64,000 nt of DNA from assembly GCA_037974665.1 (NCBI GenBank), contig CM075766.1:47977569-48041568 (forward strand), in the 5' to 3' direction. This document shows, piece by piece, positions 35,271 through 48,610 of the stretch. Every line of letters starts with the position of its first letter. Within the stretch, counting starts at the first letter, position 1. The stretch is from Ehretia macrophylla. Taxonomy: Eukaryota; Streptophyta; Magnoliopsida; Boraginales; Ehretiaceae. The position numbers and the translations under genes are program-made. The notes beneath the pieces are model-generated. The model was not told the origin of the DNA and did not search any database. It saw nothing but the letters and a program-made list of their open reading frames with translations.

Positions 35271-37559
35271 TGAGCCGCGAAAAGGACGACAACCTAATAA
35301 ATCACATTTCTATTATCGAATCCCACGGCACCTTGGGCAAGACAACTTCGCTTCACGTAGAGGCTGGGTCCGCAAACCGAGGGCGTGGGGCTAGGGACCA
35401 GGTCTCCGTCGCTCTGGTGCCCATAACTTTTGATTTGTAAGGAGTTATGCGGCGTACGACATACCGTTGGAAAGCTCTCTGAGAGCTTTACGACGGGAGG
35501 AGCTAGCCTGCTCGGCTGCGCTTGTTTTTGAAGCCCAAAATCCACCGTTTTCATCAGTTTGAGGATACTTTTCTTCTTTTGCGCTGTTTTTACTGCCCGG
35601 ATCGTACGTGGTGAGCCTAGAAAAGGAAGATAACCTAATCCATCACATTTCTATTATCGAATTCCACGGCACCTTGGGCAAGACAACTTCGCTTCACGTT
35701 GAGGATGGGCCCGCAAACCGAGGGCGTGGGGCTTGGGACTAGGTCTCCGTCACTCCGATGCCCATAACGTTTGATTCGTAAGGAGTTACGCGGCGCACAT
35801 CATACTGTTGGAAAGCTCTCCGAGAGCTCTACGATGGGGGCAGCAAGCCTGTATGGCTGCGCCTATTTTCGTAGCCTAAAATCGAACGTTTTCATAAGTT
35901 TCGGGACAATTTTCTTCTTTTGCGCTGTTTTTCCATCCTAAATCGTACGTCGTGAGTCGTGAAAAGGACAACAACCTAATCCATCACATTTCTATTATTG
36001 AATTCCACGACACCTTGGGCAAGACAACTTCACTTCACGAAGAGGCTGGGCCCGCAAACCGAGGGAATAGGGCTTGCGACCAGGTCTCCATCGCCCCGGT
36101 GCCCATAACTTTTGATTCGTAAGGAGTTACGCGGCGCACAGCATACCGTTGGAAAGCTCTCCAAGAGCTCTACGATGGGGACAACAAGCCTGCTCGGCTG
36201 TTCCTGTTTTTGAATCCCAAAATTGAATGTTTTCATTAGTTTTGGGACACTTTTATTCTTTTGCGCTATTTTTACTTCCCGGATCGTACGTTGTGAGCAT
36301 AGAAAACGAAGACAACCTTATCCATCACATTTCTATTATCGAATTCCATGGCACCTTGGGCAAGACACTTTTGCTTCACGTAAAGGCTGGGCCCGCAAAC
36401 CGAGGGCGCGGGGCTTAGGACCAAGTCTCCGTCTCTTCGGTGCCCATAACTTTTGATCCGTAAGGAGTTAAGCGACGCACAGCATACCGCATACCGTTGG
36501 AAAGCTCTCCGAGAGATCTACGATAGGGATAGCAAGCCTGCTCGGCTACGCCTATTTTCATAGCCCAAAATCGAACGTTTTCATCAGTTTTGGGACACTT
36601 TTCTTCTTTTGTGCTGTTTTTCCATCCCGAATCGTACGTCGTGAGCCACAAAATGGACGATAACCTAATCCATCACATTTCTATTATCGAATTCTACATC
36701 ACCTTGGGCAAGACACTTTTGCTTCACGTAGAGGCTGGGCCCGCAAATCGAGGGCGTGGGGCTTAGGACCAGGTCTCCGTCGTTCCGATGCCCATAACTT
36801 TTGTTCCGTATAGAGTTATGCGGCGCACAGCATACCGTTGGAAAGCTCTCTGAGAGCTCTACGATGGGGGTAGCATGCTTGCTCAGCTGCGCCTATTTTC
36901 GTAGCCCAAAATCTAATGTTTTCATTAGTTTCGGGATACTTTTCTACTTTTGCACTGTTTTTCTATCCCAGATCGTACGTTATGAGCCGCGAAATGGACG
37001 ACATCCTAATCCATCACATTTCTATTATCGAATCTCACGGTACCTTGGCCGAGACAACTTCGCTTCACATAGAGGCTTGGCCCGCAAACCAAGGGCGTGG
37101 GCTAGGGAGCTGGTTTTCGTCAGACCGGTGCCCATAACTTTTGATTCGTAAGGAGTTACGGGGAGCACAACATACTGTCGGAAGGCTCTCTGAGAGCTCT
37201 ACGATGGGGGCAGCAAGCCTGCTCGGCTGCGCCTATTTTCAAAGCCTAAAATTGAACGTTTTCATCTATTTTGGGATATTTTTCTTCTTTTGCGCTGTTT
37301 TTCCTTCCCGAATCGTACGTCGTGAACCGCGAAAAGGACGACAACCTAATCCATCACATTTCTATTATCGAATCCTACGCCACCTTGGGCAAGACAACTT
37401 CGCTTCACGTAGAGGCTAGGCCCGCAAACCGAGGGCGTGTAGCTTAGGACCAGGTCTCCATTGCTCCGGTGCCCATAACTTTTGATCCGTAAAGAGTTAC
37501 GGGGAGCACAGCATACCGTTGGAAAGCTCCTTGAGTGCTCTACGTTGAGGCCGCAAGCC

Positions 37560-37990
37560 TGCTCGGTTGTGCCTATTTTCAGAGCCCAAACTCGAATGTT
37601 TTCATCAGTTTCGTTACACTTTTCTTCTTTTGCGCTGTTTTTCAGTCCAGGATCGTACGTCGTGAGGAGCGAAAAGGACGACAACCTTATTGTTCACATT
37701 TCTATTATCGAATCCCATGGCACCTTCGGCAAGACAACTTTGCTTCACTTAGAGGCTTGGCCCGCAAACCGCTGGTGTGGGGCTTGGGACCAGCTCTCTG
37801 TCATTCCGGTGCCCATAACTTTTGATCCTTAAAGAGTTACGAAGAGCACAACATACCGTTGGAAAGCTCTCCGAGAGCTCTACAATGGGGGCAGCAAGCC
37901 TGCTAGGTTTTACCTATTTTCGGAGCCCGAAAGCGAATGTTTTTATTATTTTTGGGACACTTTCCTTCTTCCGCGCTGTTTTTCCGTCAC
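37560..37990 (+). repeat. Two-monomer cassette marker (also near 44460-44890 and 52080-52520)
   Basis: A monomer with GTTACACTTTTC and TTTTTCAGTCC is followed by one with GCTAGGTTT, CCGAAAGCGA-like text, TTCTGCGCTG-like text and TTTTTCCGTC. The same ordered pair recurs near 44.5 and 52.1 kb. The first type also occurs alone near 43.4 kb. Confidence 0.75.
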
Positions 37991-38939
37991 GGATCGTACG
38001 TCGTGTGCCGCGAAAAGGATGACAACCTAATCCATCACATTTCTATTATCAAATCCCTCGGTACCTTGGGCAAGACAACTTCGCTTCACGAAGAGGCTGG
38101 GCCCACAAACCAAGGGCGTGGGGCATGGGACCAGGTCTTTGTAACTCCGGTGCCCATAACTTTTGATCTGTATGGAGTTATGCAAAGCACAACATACCGT
38201 TGGAAAGCTCTCCGAGAGCCCTATGACGGGGGCAGCAAGCCTGCTCAGCTGCGCCTGTTTTCATTGGCCAAAATTAAACATTTTCATCAGTTTCGGGACA
38301 CTTTTATTCTTTTCCGCTGTTTTTCTATCCCGGATCGTACGTCGTGCGCCTCAAAAAGGACGATAACCAAATCCATCACATTTCTATTATCAAATCCCAT
38401 GGTACCTTGGGCAAGACAACTTCGCTTCACATAGAGGCTGGGCCCGCAAACCGAGGGCGTGAGGCTTGGGACCAGGTCTCCGTCGCTCCGGTGCCCATAA
38501 CTTTTGATCTGCAAGGAGTTACGCGGCGCACAGCATACCGTTGGAAAGCTCTCCGATAGCACTACGACAGAGAAAACAAGCCTGCTCGGCTGCGCCAGTT
38601 TTTGATGCCCAAAATCGAACATTGTCATTAGTTTTCGGACACTTTTCTTCTTTTGCGCTGTTTTTACTTCCCGGATCGTACGTCGTGAGCCTAGAAAAGG
38701 AAGACAACTTAATCCATCACATTTCTATTATCGAATTCCACGGCACCTTGGGCAAGACACTTTCGCTTCACGTAGATGCTGGGCCCACAAACCGAGGGCG
38801 TAGGGCTTAGGACCAGGTCTTTGTCTCTCCGGTGCCTATAACTTTTAATCCGTAAGGAGTTATGCAGCGCACAGAATACCGTTGGAAAGCTCTCCGAGAG
38901 CTCTACGATGGGGGTAGCAAGCCTGCTCGGCTGCACCTA

Positions 38940-39180
38940 TTTTTGTAGCCCAAAATCGAACATTTTCATCAGTTTTTGGCACACCTTTATAATATTGCGA
39001 TTTTTTTCCATCCCAGATCGTACGTCATGAGCCGCGAAAAGGACGACAACCTAATCCATCACATTTCTATTATCGAATCTCACGGCACCTTGGGCAAGAC
39101 AACTTCGCTTCACGTAGAGGCTGGGCTCGCAAATCGAGGGCGTGTGGCTTGGGACCAGGTCTCCGTCGCTCCGGTGCCCA
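38940..39180 (+). repeat. Variant satellite monomer (V type), first of five
   Basis: Linked variants: AATATTGCGAT or TACTATTGCGAT in place of CTTCTTTTGCGCT, CGTCATGAG in place of CGTCGTGAG, GAATCTCA in place of GAATCCCA, and GTGTGGCTTGGG. Repeated near 45540, 47940, 48750 and 56950, each time after a monomer of the GCCTAGAAAAGGAAG type. Confidence 0.78.
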
Positions 39181-42100
39181 TAACTTTTGATTCGTAAGGA
39201 GTTACGCGGTACACAGCATACCGTTGGAAAGCTCTCTTAGAGCTCTACGATGAGGGTAGCAATCCTGTAAGACTGCGCCTGTTTTTGTACACCAAATCGA
39301 ACATTTTCATCAGTTTCGGGACACTTTTCTTCTTTTGTGCTGTTTTTCCATCTCGAATCGTACATCGTGAGTCGCGAAAAGGACAACAACCTAATCCATC
39401 ACATTTCTATTATTGAATCCCACGCCACCTTGGGCAAGACAACTTCGCTTCATGATGAGGTTGGGCCTGCAAACCGAGGGCATGGGGCTTGGGACCAGGT
39501 CTCCGTCGCTCCGGTGCCCATAACTTTTGATTCGTAAGGAGTTACGCGGCGCACATCATACCGTTGGAAAGCTCTTCGAGATCTCTACGATAGGTGCAGC
39601 AAGCCTGCTTGGCTACGCCTATTTTTGAAGCCTAAAATCGAATATTTTTATTAGTTTTGGGACACTTGTATTCTTTTGCACGATTTTTACTTCCCGGATC
39701 GTACGTCGTGAGCCTAGAAAAGGAAGACAACCTTATCCATCACATTTCTATTATCGAATCCCACGGCACCTTCAGCAAGACAACTTCGCTTCACATAGAG
39801 GCTGGGCCCGTAAATCGAGGGCGTGGGACTTAGGACCAGGTTTCTGACGCTCCGGTGCCCATAACTTTAGATCCGTAAAGAGTTACGGGGAGCACAGCTT
39901 ACCGTTGGAAAGCTCTTCGAGAGCTCTACGATGGGGGCAGCAAGCATGCTCGGCTGCACCTATTTTCAAAGCCCAAAATCGAACGTTTTCACCAATTTTG
40001 GGAAACTTTTTTTCTTTTGCGCTCTTTTTATGTCCCGGATCGTATGTCGTGAGCCGCGAAAAGGACGACAACCTAATCCATCACATTTGTATTATCGAAT
40101 CCCACGGCTCCTTGGGTAAGACAACTTCGCTTCACGTAGAGGCTGGGCCCGCAAACTGAGGGCGTAGGGGACCAGGTCTCCGTCGCTCCGGTGCCTATAA
40201 CTTTTGATCTGTAAGGAGCTACGCGGCGCACAGCATACCGTTGGAAAGTTCTTCGAGAGCTCTACGACCGAGGCAACAAGCCTGCTCGGTTGCTCCAGTT
40301 TTTGATGCCCAAAATTGAACATTTTCATTAGTTTCGGCATACTTTTCTTCTTTTGCGCTATTTTTCTATCCCAAATCGTACGTCGTGTGCCTCAAAAAGG
40401 ACGGCAACTTAACCCATCACATTTCTATTATCGAATCCCATGGCACCTTGGGCAAGACAACTTCGCTTCATGTAGAGGCTGGGCCTGCAAACCGAGGGCG
40501 TGGGGCTTGGGACCAGGTCTCCGTCACTCCGGTGCCTATAACTTTTGATCCGTAAGAAGTTACGCAGCGCACAGCATACCATTAGAAAGCTCTCCGAGAG
40601 CTCTACGATGGGGGCAGCAAGCCTACTTGGCTGCACCATTTTTTGAAACCCAAAATCGAAAATTTTCATTAGTTTTGGGACACTTTTCTTCTTTTGCGTT
40701 GTTTTTATTTCCCGGATCGTACGTCGTGAGCCTAGAAAAGGAAGACAACCTAATCCATCACATTTCTATTATCGAATTCCACGGCACCTTGGGCAAGACA
40801 CTTTCGCTTCATGCAGAGGCTGGGCCCGCACACAGAGGGCGTTGGGCTTAGGACCAGGTCTCTGTCGCTCCAATGCCCATAACTTTTCATCCGTAAGGAG
40901 TAATGCGGTGCACAGCATACCGTTGGAAAGCTCTCCGAGAGCTCTACGATGGGGGCAGCAAGCCTGCTCATCTGCGCCTATTTTTGTAGCCCAAAATCGA
41001 ACATTTTCATCAGTTTCGGGACACTTTTCTTCTTTTGCGTTGTTTTTCCATCCAGGATTGTACGTCGTGAGCCGCGAAAAGGACGACAACCAAATCCATC
41101 ACATTTCTATTATCGAATCTCACGGCACCTTGGGCAAGACAACTTTGCTTCAAGTAGAGGCCGGGCCCGCAAACCGAGGGCGTGTGGCTTGGGAGCAGGT
41201 TTTCGTCACTCCAATGCCCATAACTTTTGATCCGTAAGGAGTTACGAAGAGCACAACATATTGTTGGAAAGCTGTCCGAGAGTTCTACGATTGGGGCAGC
41301 TGGCCTATTCGGCTGCACCTATTTTCAGAGCCCAAAATTGAATGTTTTCATATGTTTCGGGACACTTTTCTTTTTTTGCGCTGTTTTTCCGTCCTGGATC
41401 GTATGTCTTGAGCTGCGAAAAGGTCAACAACATAATCAATCACATTTCTATTATCGAATCCCACGACACCTTGGGCAAGACAACTTCGCTTCACGTAGAG
41501 GCTAGGCCCGCAAACTGAGGGCGTGAGGCTTGGGACCAGGTCTCCGTTGCTCCGGTGCCCATAACTTTTGATCCGTAAGGAGCTACGCGGTGCACAGCAT
41601 ACCGTTGAAAAGTTCTCTGAGAGCTCTACGACGGGGGTAACATGCCTTCACGGCTACGCCTGTTTTTGAATCCCAAAATTGTACATTTTCATCATTTTCG
41701 GCACACTTTTCTTCTTTTGCGCTGTTTTTCCATCCCGGATCGTACGTCGTGAGCCACGAAAAGGACGACAACCTAATAATCACATTTCTATTGTCGAATC
41801 CCACGACACCTTGGGCAAGAAAACTTCGCTTCACGTAGAGGCTGGGCCCGTAAACCGAGGGCATCGGGCAAGGGACCAGGTCTCCGTCGCTCCGGTACCC
41901 ATAACTTTTGATTTGTAAGAAGTTACGCATAGCACAACATACCGTTGGAAAGCTCTTTGAGAGTTCTACGATTGGGGCAGCAAGCCTGATCGGTTTCGCT
42001 TGTTTTTGGGAGCCTGAAATCAAACGTTTTTATCAATTTTGGGATACTTCTCTTCTTTTGTGTTGTTTTTACTTCCCGGATCGTACGTCGTGATCCTAGA

Positions 42101-43953
42101 AAAGGAAGAAAGCCTAATCCATCACATTTCTATTATCGAATTCCACGGCACCTTGGCCAAGACACTTTCGCTTCATGTAGAGGCTGGGCCTGCAAACTGA
42201 GGGCGTTGGGCTTAGGACTAGGTCTCCGTCGCTCCGGTGCCCATAACTTTTGATCCGTAAGGAGTTACGCGGCGCACAGCAGACCGTTGGAAAGCTCTCC
42301 GAGAGCTCTACGATGGGGGACAGCAAGCCTGCTCGGCTGTACCTATTTTTGTATCCTAAAATTGAACATTTTCATCAGTTTCAATACAGTTTTCTTCTTT
42401 TGCGTTGTTTTTACTTCTCGGATCGTACGTCGTGAGCATTGAAAATGAGGACAACCTAATCCATCACATTTCTATTATTGAATTCCACGGAATTTTGGGC
42501 ATGACAACTTCGCTTCACGTAGAGGCTGGGCCCGCAAACATAGGGTGTGGGGCTGGGACCAAGTCTCCGTCGCTCCGGTGCCCATAACTTTTGATCCGTA
42601 AGGAGTCATACGGCGCAGAGCATACCGTTGGAAAGCTCTCCAAGAGCTCTACGACGGGAGAAACAAGCCTGCTTGGCTGCTCCTTTTTTGAAACCCAAAA
42701 TCGAATGTTTTCATCAGTTTCGGGACACTTTTTTTCTTTTGCGCTTTTTTTACCTCTCAAATTGTAGGTCGTGAGCCTAAAAAAGGAAGACAACCTTATC
42801 CATCACATTTCTATTATCAAATTCCATGGCATCTTGGGCAAGACACTTTCTCTTCACGTAGAGGCTGGGCCTGCAAACCGAGGGCGTGGGGCTTAGGACT
42901 AGGTCTCCGTCACTCCAATGCCCATAACTTTTGATCCGTAAGGAGTTATGCGACGCATAGCATACCGTTGGAAAGCTCTTCGAGAGCTCTACATTGGAGG
43001 CAGCAAACCTGCTCTACTGCGCCTGTTTTCTTAGCGCAAAATCGAACGTTTTCATCAATTTCAGGGTACTTTTCTTCTTTTGCTATGTTTTTCCATCCCG
43101 GATCGTACGTCGTGTCCTGCGAAAAGGACGACAACCTAATCCATCACATTTCTATTATCGAATCCCACAGTACCTTGGGCAAGACAACTTCACTTCAAGT
43201 AGAGGTTGGGCCCGCAAACCGAGAGCGTGGGGCTTGAGACCAGGTTTCTGTCGCTTCGGTGCCCATAACTTAGGATCCGTAAGGAGTTACGTAAAGCACA
43301 GCATACCGTTGGAAAGCTCTCCGAGAGCTCTACGTTGGGGTAGCAAGCCTGCTCGGCTATGCCTATTTTCAGAGCCTAAAATTGAATGTTTTCAATGGTT
43401 TCGTTACACTTTTCTTCTTTTATGCTATTTTTTAGTCCCGGATCGTACGTCGTGAGCCGCGAAAAGAATGACAACATAATCCATCACATTTCTATTATCG
43501 AATCCCATGGTACCTTGGGCAAGACAACTTCGCTTCACGTAGAGGTTGGGCCCGCAAACCGAGGTCGTGGGGCTTGAGACCAGGTCATCGTCGCTCCGTT
43601 GCCCATAACTTTTGATCAGCAAGGAGTTACGCGGCGCACAGCATACTGTTGGAAAGTTCTCCGAGAGCTCTACGATGGGGGCAGCAAGCCTGCTCAGTTG
43701 TGCCAGTTTTTGAAACCCAAAATCGAACAATTTCATTAGTTTTGGGACACTTTTCTTCTTTTGCGTTGTTTTTACTTCCCAGATTGTACGTCGTGAGCCT
43801 AGAAAAGGAAGACAACCTAATCCATCACATTTCTATTATCAAATTCTACGGCACCTTGAGCAAGACAACTTCGCTTGACATAGAGGCTGGGCCCGCAAAC
43901 CATGGGCGTGAGGTTTAGGACCAGGTCTCCGTCGCTCCGGTGCCCATAACTTT

Positions 43954-44050
43954 TGATCCCTAAGGAGTTATGTGGTGAACAACATATTGTTAGAAAGCTC
44001 TCCGGTAGGTTTTCCGCGTAGGTTTTCGTCTCTCCGGTGCCCATAACTTT
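43954..44050 (+). repeat. Remnant satellite monomer, 97 bp
   Basis: Anchor-to-anchor distance is only 97 instead of 341. The join reads CTCTCCGGTAGGTTTTCC with a second TAGGTTTTC 13 bases later, so deletion was accompanied by a short local duplication. Confidence 0.85.
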
Positions 44051-47000
44051 TGATCCGTAAGGAGTTACGGGGAGCACAATATTCTGTTGGAAAGCTCTCC
44101 GAGAGCTCTACAATAGGGGCAGCAAACCTACTCGGCTGCGCCTATTTTCAGAGCCCAAAATTGAACGCTTTCATCAGTTTTGGGACACTTTTCTTCTTTT
44201 GCGTTGTTTTACTTCCCGGATCGTACGTCGTGAGCCGTGAAAAGGAAGACAACCTAATCCATCACATTTCTATTATTGAATCCCACAGCACCTTGGGCAA
44301 GACAACTTCACTTCACGTAGCGGCTAGGCCTGCAAACCGAGGGCGTAAGGCTTGGGACCAGGTCTCCGTTGCTCCGGTGCCCATAACTATTGATCCGTAA
44401 GGAGTTATAGGGAGCACAGCATACCATTGGAAAGCTCTCTGAGAGTTCTACGTTGGGGCAGCAAGCTTGCTCTGCTGTGCCTATTTTCAAAGCCCAAAAT
44501 CGAATGTTTTCATCAGTTTTGTTACACTTTTCTTCTTTTGCGCTGTTTTTCAGTCCCGGATCGTACGTCGTGTGCCGCAAAAAGGACGACAACCTAATCC
44601 ATCACATTTCTATTATCGAATCCCATGACACCTTCGACAATACAACTTCGCTTCATGTAGAGGCTTGGCCGGCAAACTGAGGGCTTGGGGCTTGGGACTA
44701 GGTCTCTATCGCTCCGGTGCCCATAACTTTTGATCCGGAAGGAGTTATACAGAGCACAACATACCGTTGGAAAGCTCTCCGAGAGCTCTACGATGGGGAC
44801 AGCAGGTCTGCTAGGTTTCGTCTATTTTTGGAGACTGAAAGCAAACATTTTTATCATTTTTGGGATACTTTTCTTATTCTGCGCTGTTTTTCCGTCCCGG
44901 ATCGTACGTCGTGAGCCGCGAAAAGGACAACAACCTAATCTATCACATTTCTATTATTGAATCCCACGGCACCTTGGGCAAGACAACTTCGCTTCACGAA
45001 GAGGCTGGGCCCACAAACAAAGGGTGTGGGGCTTAGGACTAGGTCTCCGTCGCTCCGGTGCCCATAACTTTTGATCCGTAAGTAATTACGCGGCGCACAG
45101 CATACCATTGCAAGGCTCTTCAAGTGCTCTACGACGGGGGCAGCAAGCCTGCTCGGCTGCGCCAAATTTTGAAGCCCAAAATTGAACATTTTCATTAGTT
45201 TTGGGACACTTTTCTTCTGTTGCGCTGCTTTTACTTCCCAGATCGTACGTCGTGAGCCTAGAAAAGGAAGACAACCTAATCCATCACATTTCTATTATCG
45301 AATTCCACGGCACCTTGGGCAAGACACTTTCGCTTCACGTAGAGGCTGGGCCCGCAAACCCTGGGCGTGGGGCTTAGGACCAGGTCTCTGTCGCTCCGGT
45401 GCGCATAACTTTTGATCCGTAAGGAGTTATGCGGTGCACAGCATACCGTTGGAAAGCTCTCCAAGAGATCTACAATGGGGGCAGCAAGCCTGCTCAACTG
45501 CGCCTATTTTCGTAGCAAAAAATCGAATGTTTTCATCAGTTTCGGGACACTTTTTTACTATTGCGATATTTTTTCATCCTGTATCGTACGTCATGAGCCG
45601 CGAAAAGGAAGACAACCTAATCCATCACATTTCTATTATCGAATCTCACAGCACCTTGGACAAGACAACTTCGCTTCACGTAGAGGCTGGGCTTGCAAAC
45701 CGAGGGCGTGTGGCTTGGGACCAGGTCTCCGTCGCTCCGGTGCCCATAACTTTTGATTCGTAAGGAGTTACGCGATGCACATCATACTGTTGGAAAGCTC
45801 TCCGAGAGATCTACGATAGGAACAGCAAGCTTGCTCGACAGCGCTTGTTTTCGTATACCAAAATCGAACGTTTTCATCTGTTTCTAGACACTTTTTTTCT
45901 TTTGTGCTATTTTTCTATCCCGGATCGTACGTCGTGAGCCACGAAAAGGACGACAACCTAATCCATTACATTTTTTTTATCAAATCCCATGGCACCTTAG
46001 GCAAGGCAACTTCGCTTCATGAAGAGGTTGGGCCCGCAAATCGAGGGCATGGGGCTTGGCACCAGGTCTCCGTCACTCTGGTGCCCATAACTTTTGATTC
46101 GTAAGGAGTTACGCGGCGTACAACATACCGTTGGAAAGCTCTCTGAGATCTCTACGATAGGGGCAGCAAGCAAGCTCAGTTGTGCCTATTTTTTAAGCCC
46201 AAAATTGAACGTTTTCATTAGTTTTAGGACACTTTTATTCTTTTGCGCTATTTTTACTTCCCGGATCGTACGTCGTGAGCCTAGAAAAGGAAGACAACCT
46301 TATTCATCACATTTCTATTATCAAATCCCACAGTACCTTGGGCAAGACAACTTCTTTTCACATAGAGGCTGGGCCCGTAAACCGAGGGTGTGGGGCTTGG
46401 GACCAGGTTTCCCTCGCTCCGGTGCCCATAACTTTAGATCCGTAAGGAGTTATGGGGAGCACAGCATACCGTTGGAAAGCTCTCCGAGAGCTCCACGATG
46501 GGGGCAGTAAGCCTGCTTTGCTGTACCTATATTCAGAGCCCAAAATTGAACATTTTCATCAGTTTCTGGACACTTTTATTCTTTTGCGCTATTTTTTCGT
46601 CTCGGATCGTATGTCGTGAGCCGCGAAAAGGACGACAATCTAATCCATCACATTTGTATTATCGAATCCCATGGCACTTTGGGCAAAACAACTTCGCTTC
46701 ACATAGAGGCTGGGCCTGCAAATCGAGGGCGTGGGGCTTGGGACCAGGTCTCCGTCGCTCCGGTGCCCATAACTTTTGGTCTGTAAGGAGCTACGGGGCG
46801 CACAGCATACCGTTGGAAAGTTCTTCGGGAGCTCAACGACGGAGGCAACAAGCCTGCTCGGCTGCTCCTATTTTTGAAGCCCAAAATCGAACGTTTTCAT
46901 TAGTTTTGGCACACTTTTCTTCTTTTGCGCTGTTTTTACTTCCCGGATCGGTCGTCGTGAGCCTAGAAAATGAAGACAACCTAACCCATCACATTTCTAT

Positions 47001-48138
47001 TATTGAATTCCACGGCACCTTGGGCAAGTCAACTTTGCTTCACGTAGAGGCTGGGCTCACAAACCGAGGGCATGGGGCTTGGGACTAGGTCTCCGTCTCT
47101 CCGGTGCCCATAACTTTTGATCCTTAAGTAGTTACGCGATGCACAGTATACCATTGGAAAGCTCCACGAGAGCTCTACAATGGGGGTAGCAAACCTGCTC
47201 GGCTGTGCCTGTTTTGGATCCTAAAATCGAACTTTTTTATCAGTTTCATGACACTTTTCTTCTTTTGCGCTATTTTTTTGTCCCGGATCGTACGTCGTGT
47301 GCCACGAAAAGGACGACAACTTTATACGCCACGTTTCTATTATCGAATCCCACGACACCTTGGGCAAGAAAACTTCGCTTCACGTAGAGGCTGGGCCCGC
47401 AAACCGAGGGCGTGTGGCTTGGGACCAGGTCTCCGTCTCTCCGGTGCCCATAACTTTTGGTCCGTAAGTAGTTACGCGGCGCACAGCATACCGTTGTAAA
47501 GCTCTCCAAGAGCTCTACGACGAGGGCAGCAAGCCTGCTTGGTTGCACCAGTTTTTGAAACCCAAAATCGAACATTTTCATTAGTTTTGGGACACTTTTC
47601 TTCTGTTGCGCTGTTTTTACTTCCCGAATCGTACGTCGTGAGCCTAGAAAAGGAAGACATACTAATCCATCACATTTCTATTATCGAATTCAACGGCACC
47701 TTGGGCAAGATACTTTCGCTTCACGTAGAGGCTGGGCCAGCAAACCGAGGGCGTGGGGCTTATGACCAGGTCTCTGTCGCTTCGGTGCCCATAACTTTTG
47801 ATTCGTAAGGAGTTATGCGTCCCACAGCATACCGTTGGAAAGCTCTCCGAGAGCTCTACAATAGGGGCAGCAAGCTTGCTCAGCTGTACCTGTTTTGTAG
47901 CCCAAAATCAAATGTTTTCATCAGTTTTGGGACTCTTTTATACTATTGCGATGTTTTTCCATCCTGGATCGTACGTCATGAGCCGCGAAAAGGACGACAA
48001 CCTAATCCATCACATTTCTATTATCGAATCTCACCGCACCTTGGGCAAGACAACTTCGCTTCACGTAGAGGCTGGGCCTGCAAACCGAGGGCGTGTGGCT
48101 TGGGACTAGGTCTTCGTCACTCCGGTGCCCATAACTTT

Positions 48139-48610
48139 TGATTCGTAAGGAGTTACGCAGTGCACAGCATACCGTTGGAAAGCTCTCCGAGAGCTCTACG
48201 ATAGGGGCAGCAAGCCTGCTCGACTGCGCCTGTTTTCCTACCCCAAATTTGAACGTTTTCATCAGTTTCGGGACACTTTTCTTCTTTTGTGCTATTTTTC
48301 TATAAGGTTGTCGTTCTTTTCGTAGCACACGACGTGGGTAGCAAGCCTGCTTGGCTGTGCCAGTTTTTGAAGCCCAAAATCGAACATTTTTATTAGTTTT
48401 GGGACACTTTTCTCCTTTTGTGCTATTTTTACCTCCAGGATCGTACGTCGTTAGCCTAGAAAAGGAAGACAACCTAATCCATCATATTTCTATTATCGAA
48501 TTCCATGGCACCTTGGCCAAGACACTTTCGCTTAACGTAGAGGCTGGGCCCACAAACCGAGGGCGTGGGGCTTAAGACCAGGTCTTTGTCGCTCCGGTGC
48601 CCATAACTTT
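48139..48610 (+). repeat. Rearranged double monomer (472 bp) with an inverted piece
   Basis: Two monomers are fused with a net loss of about 210 bp. At the join, 48304-48335 is the reverse complement of the satellite's own ACGTCGTG...GACGACAACCTT block. After it the sequence jumps to GGTAGCAAGCCTGC in normal orientation. Confidence 0.88.
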
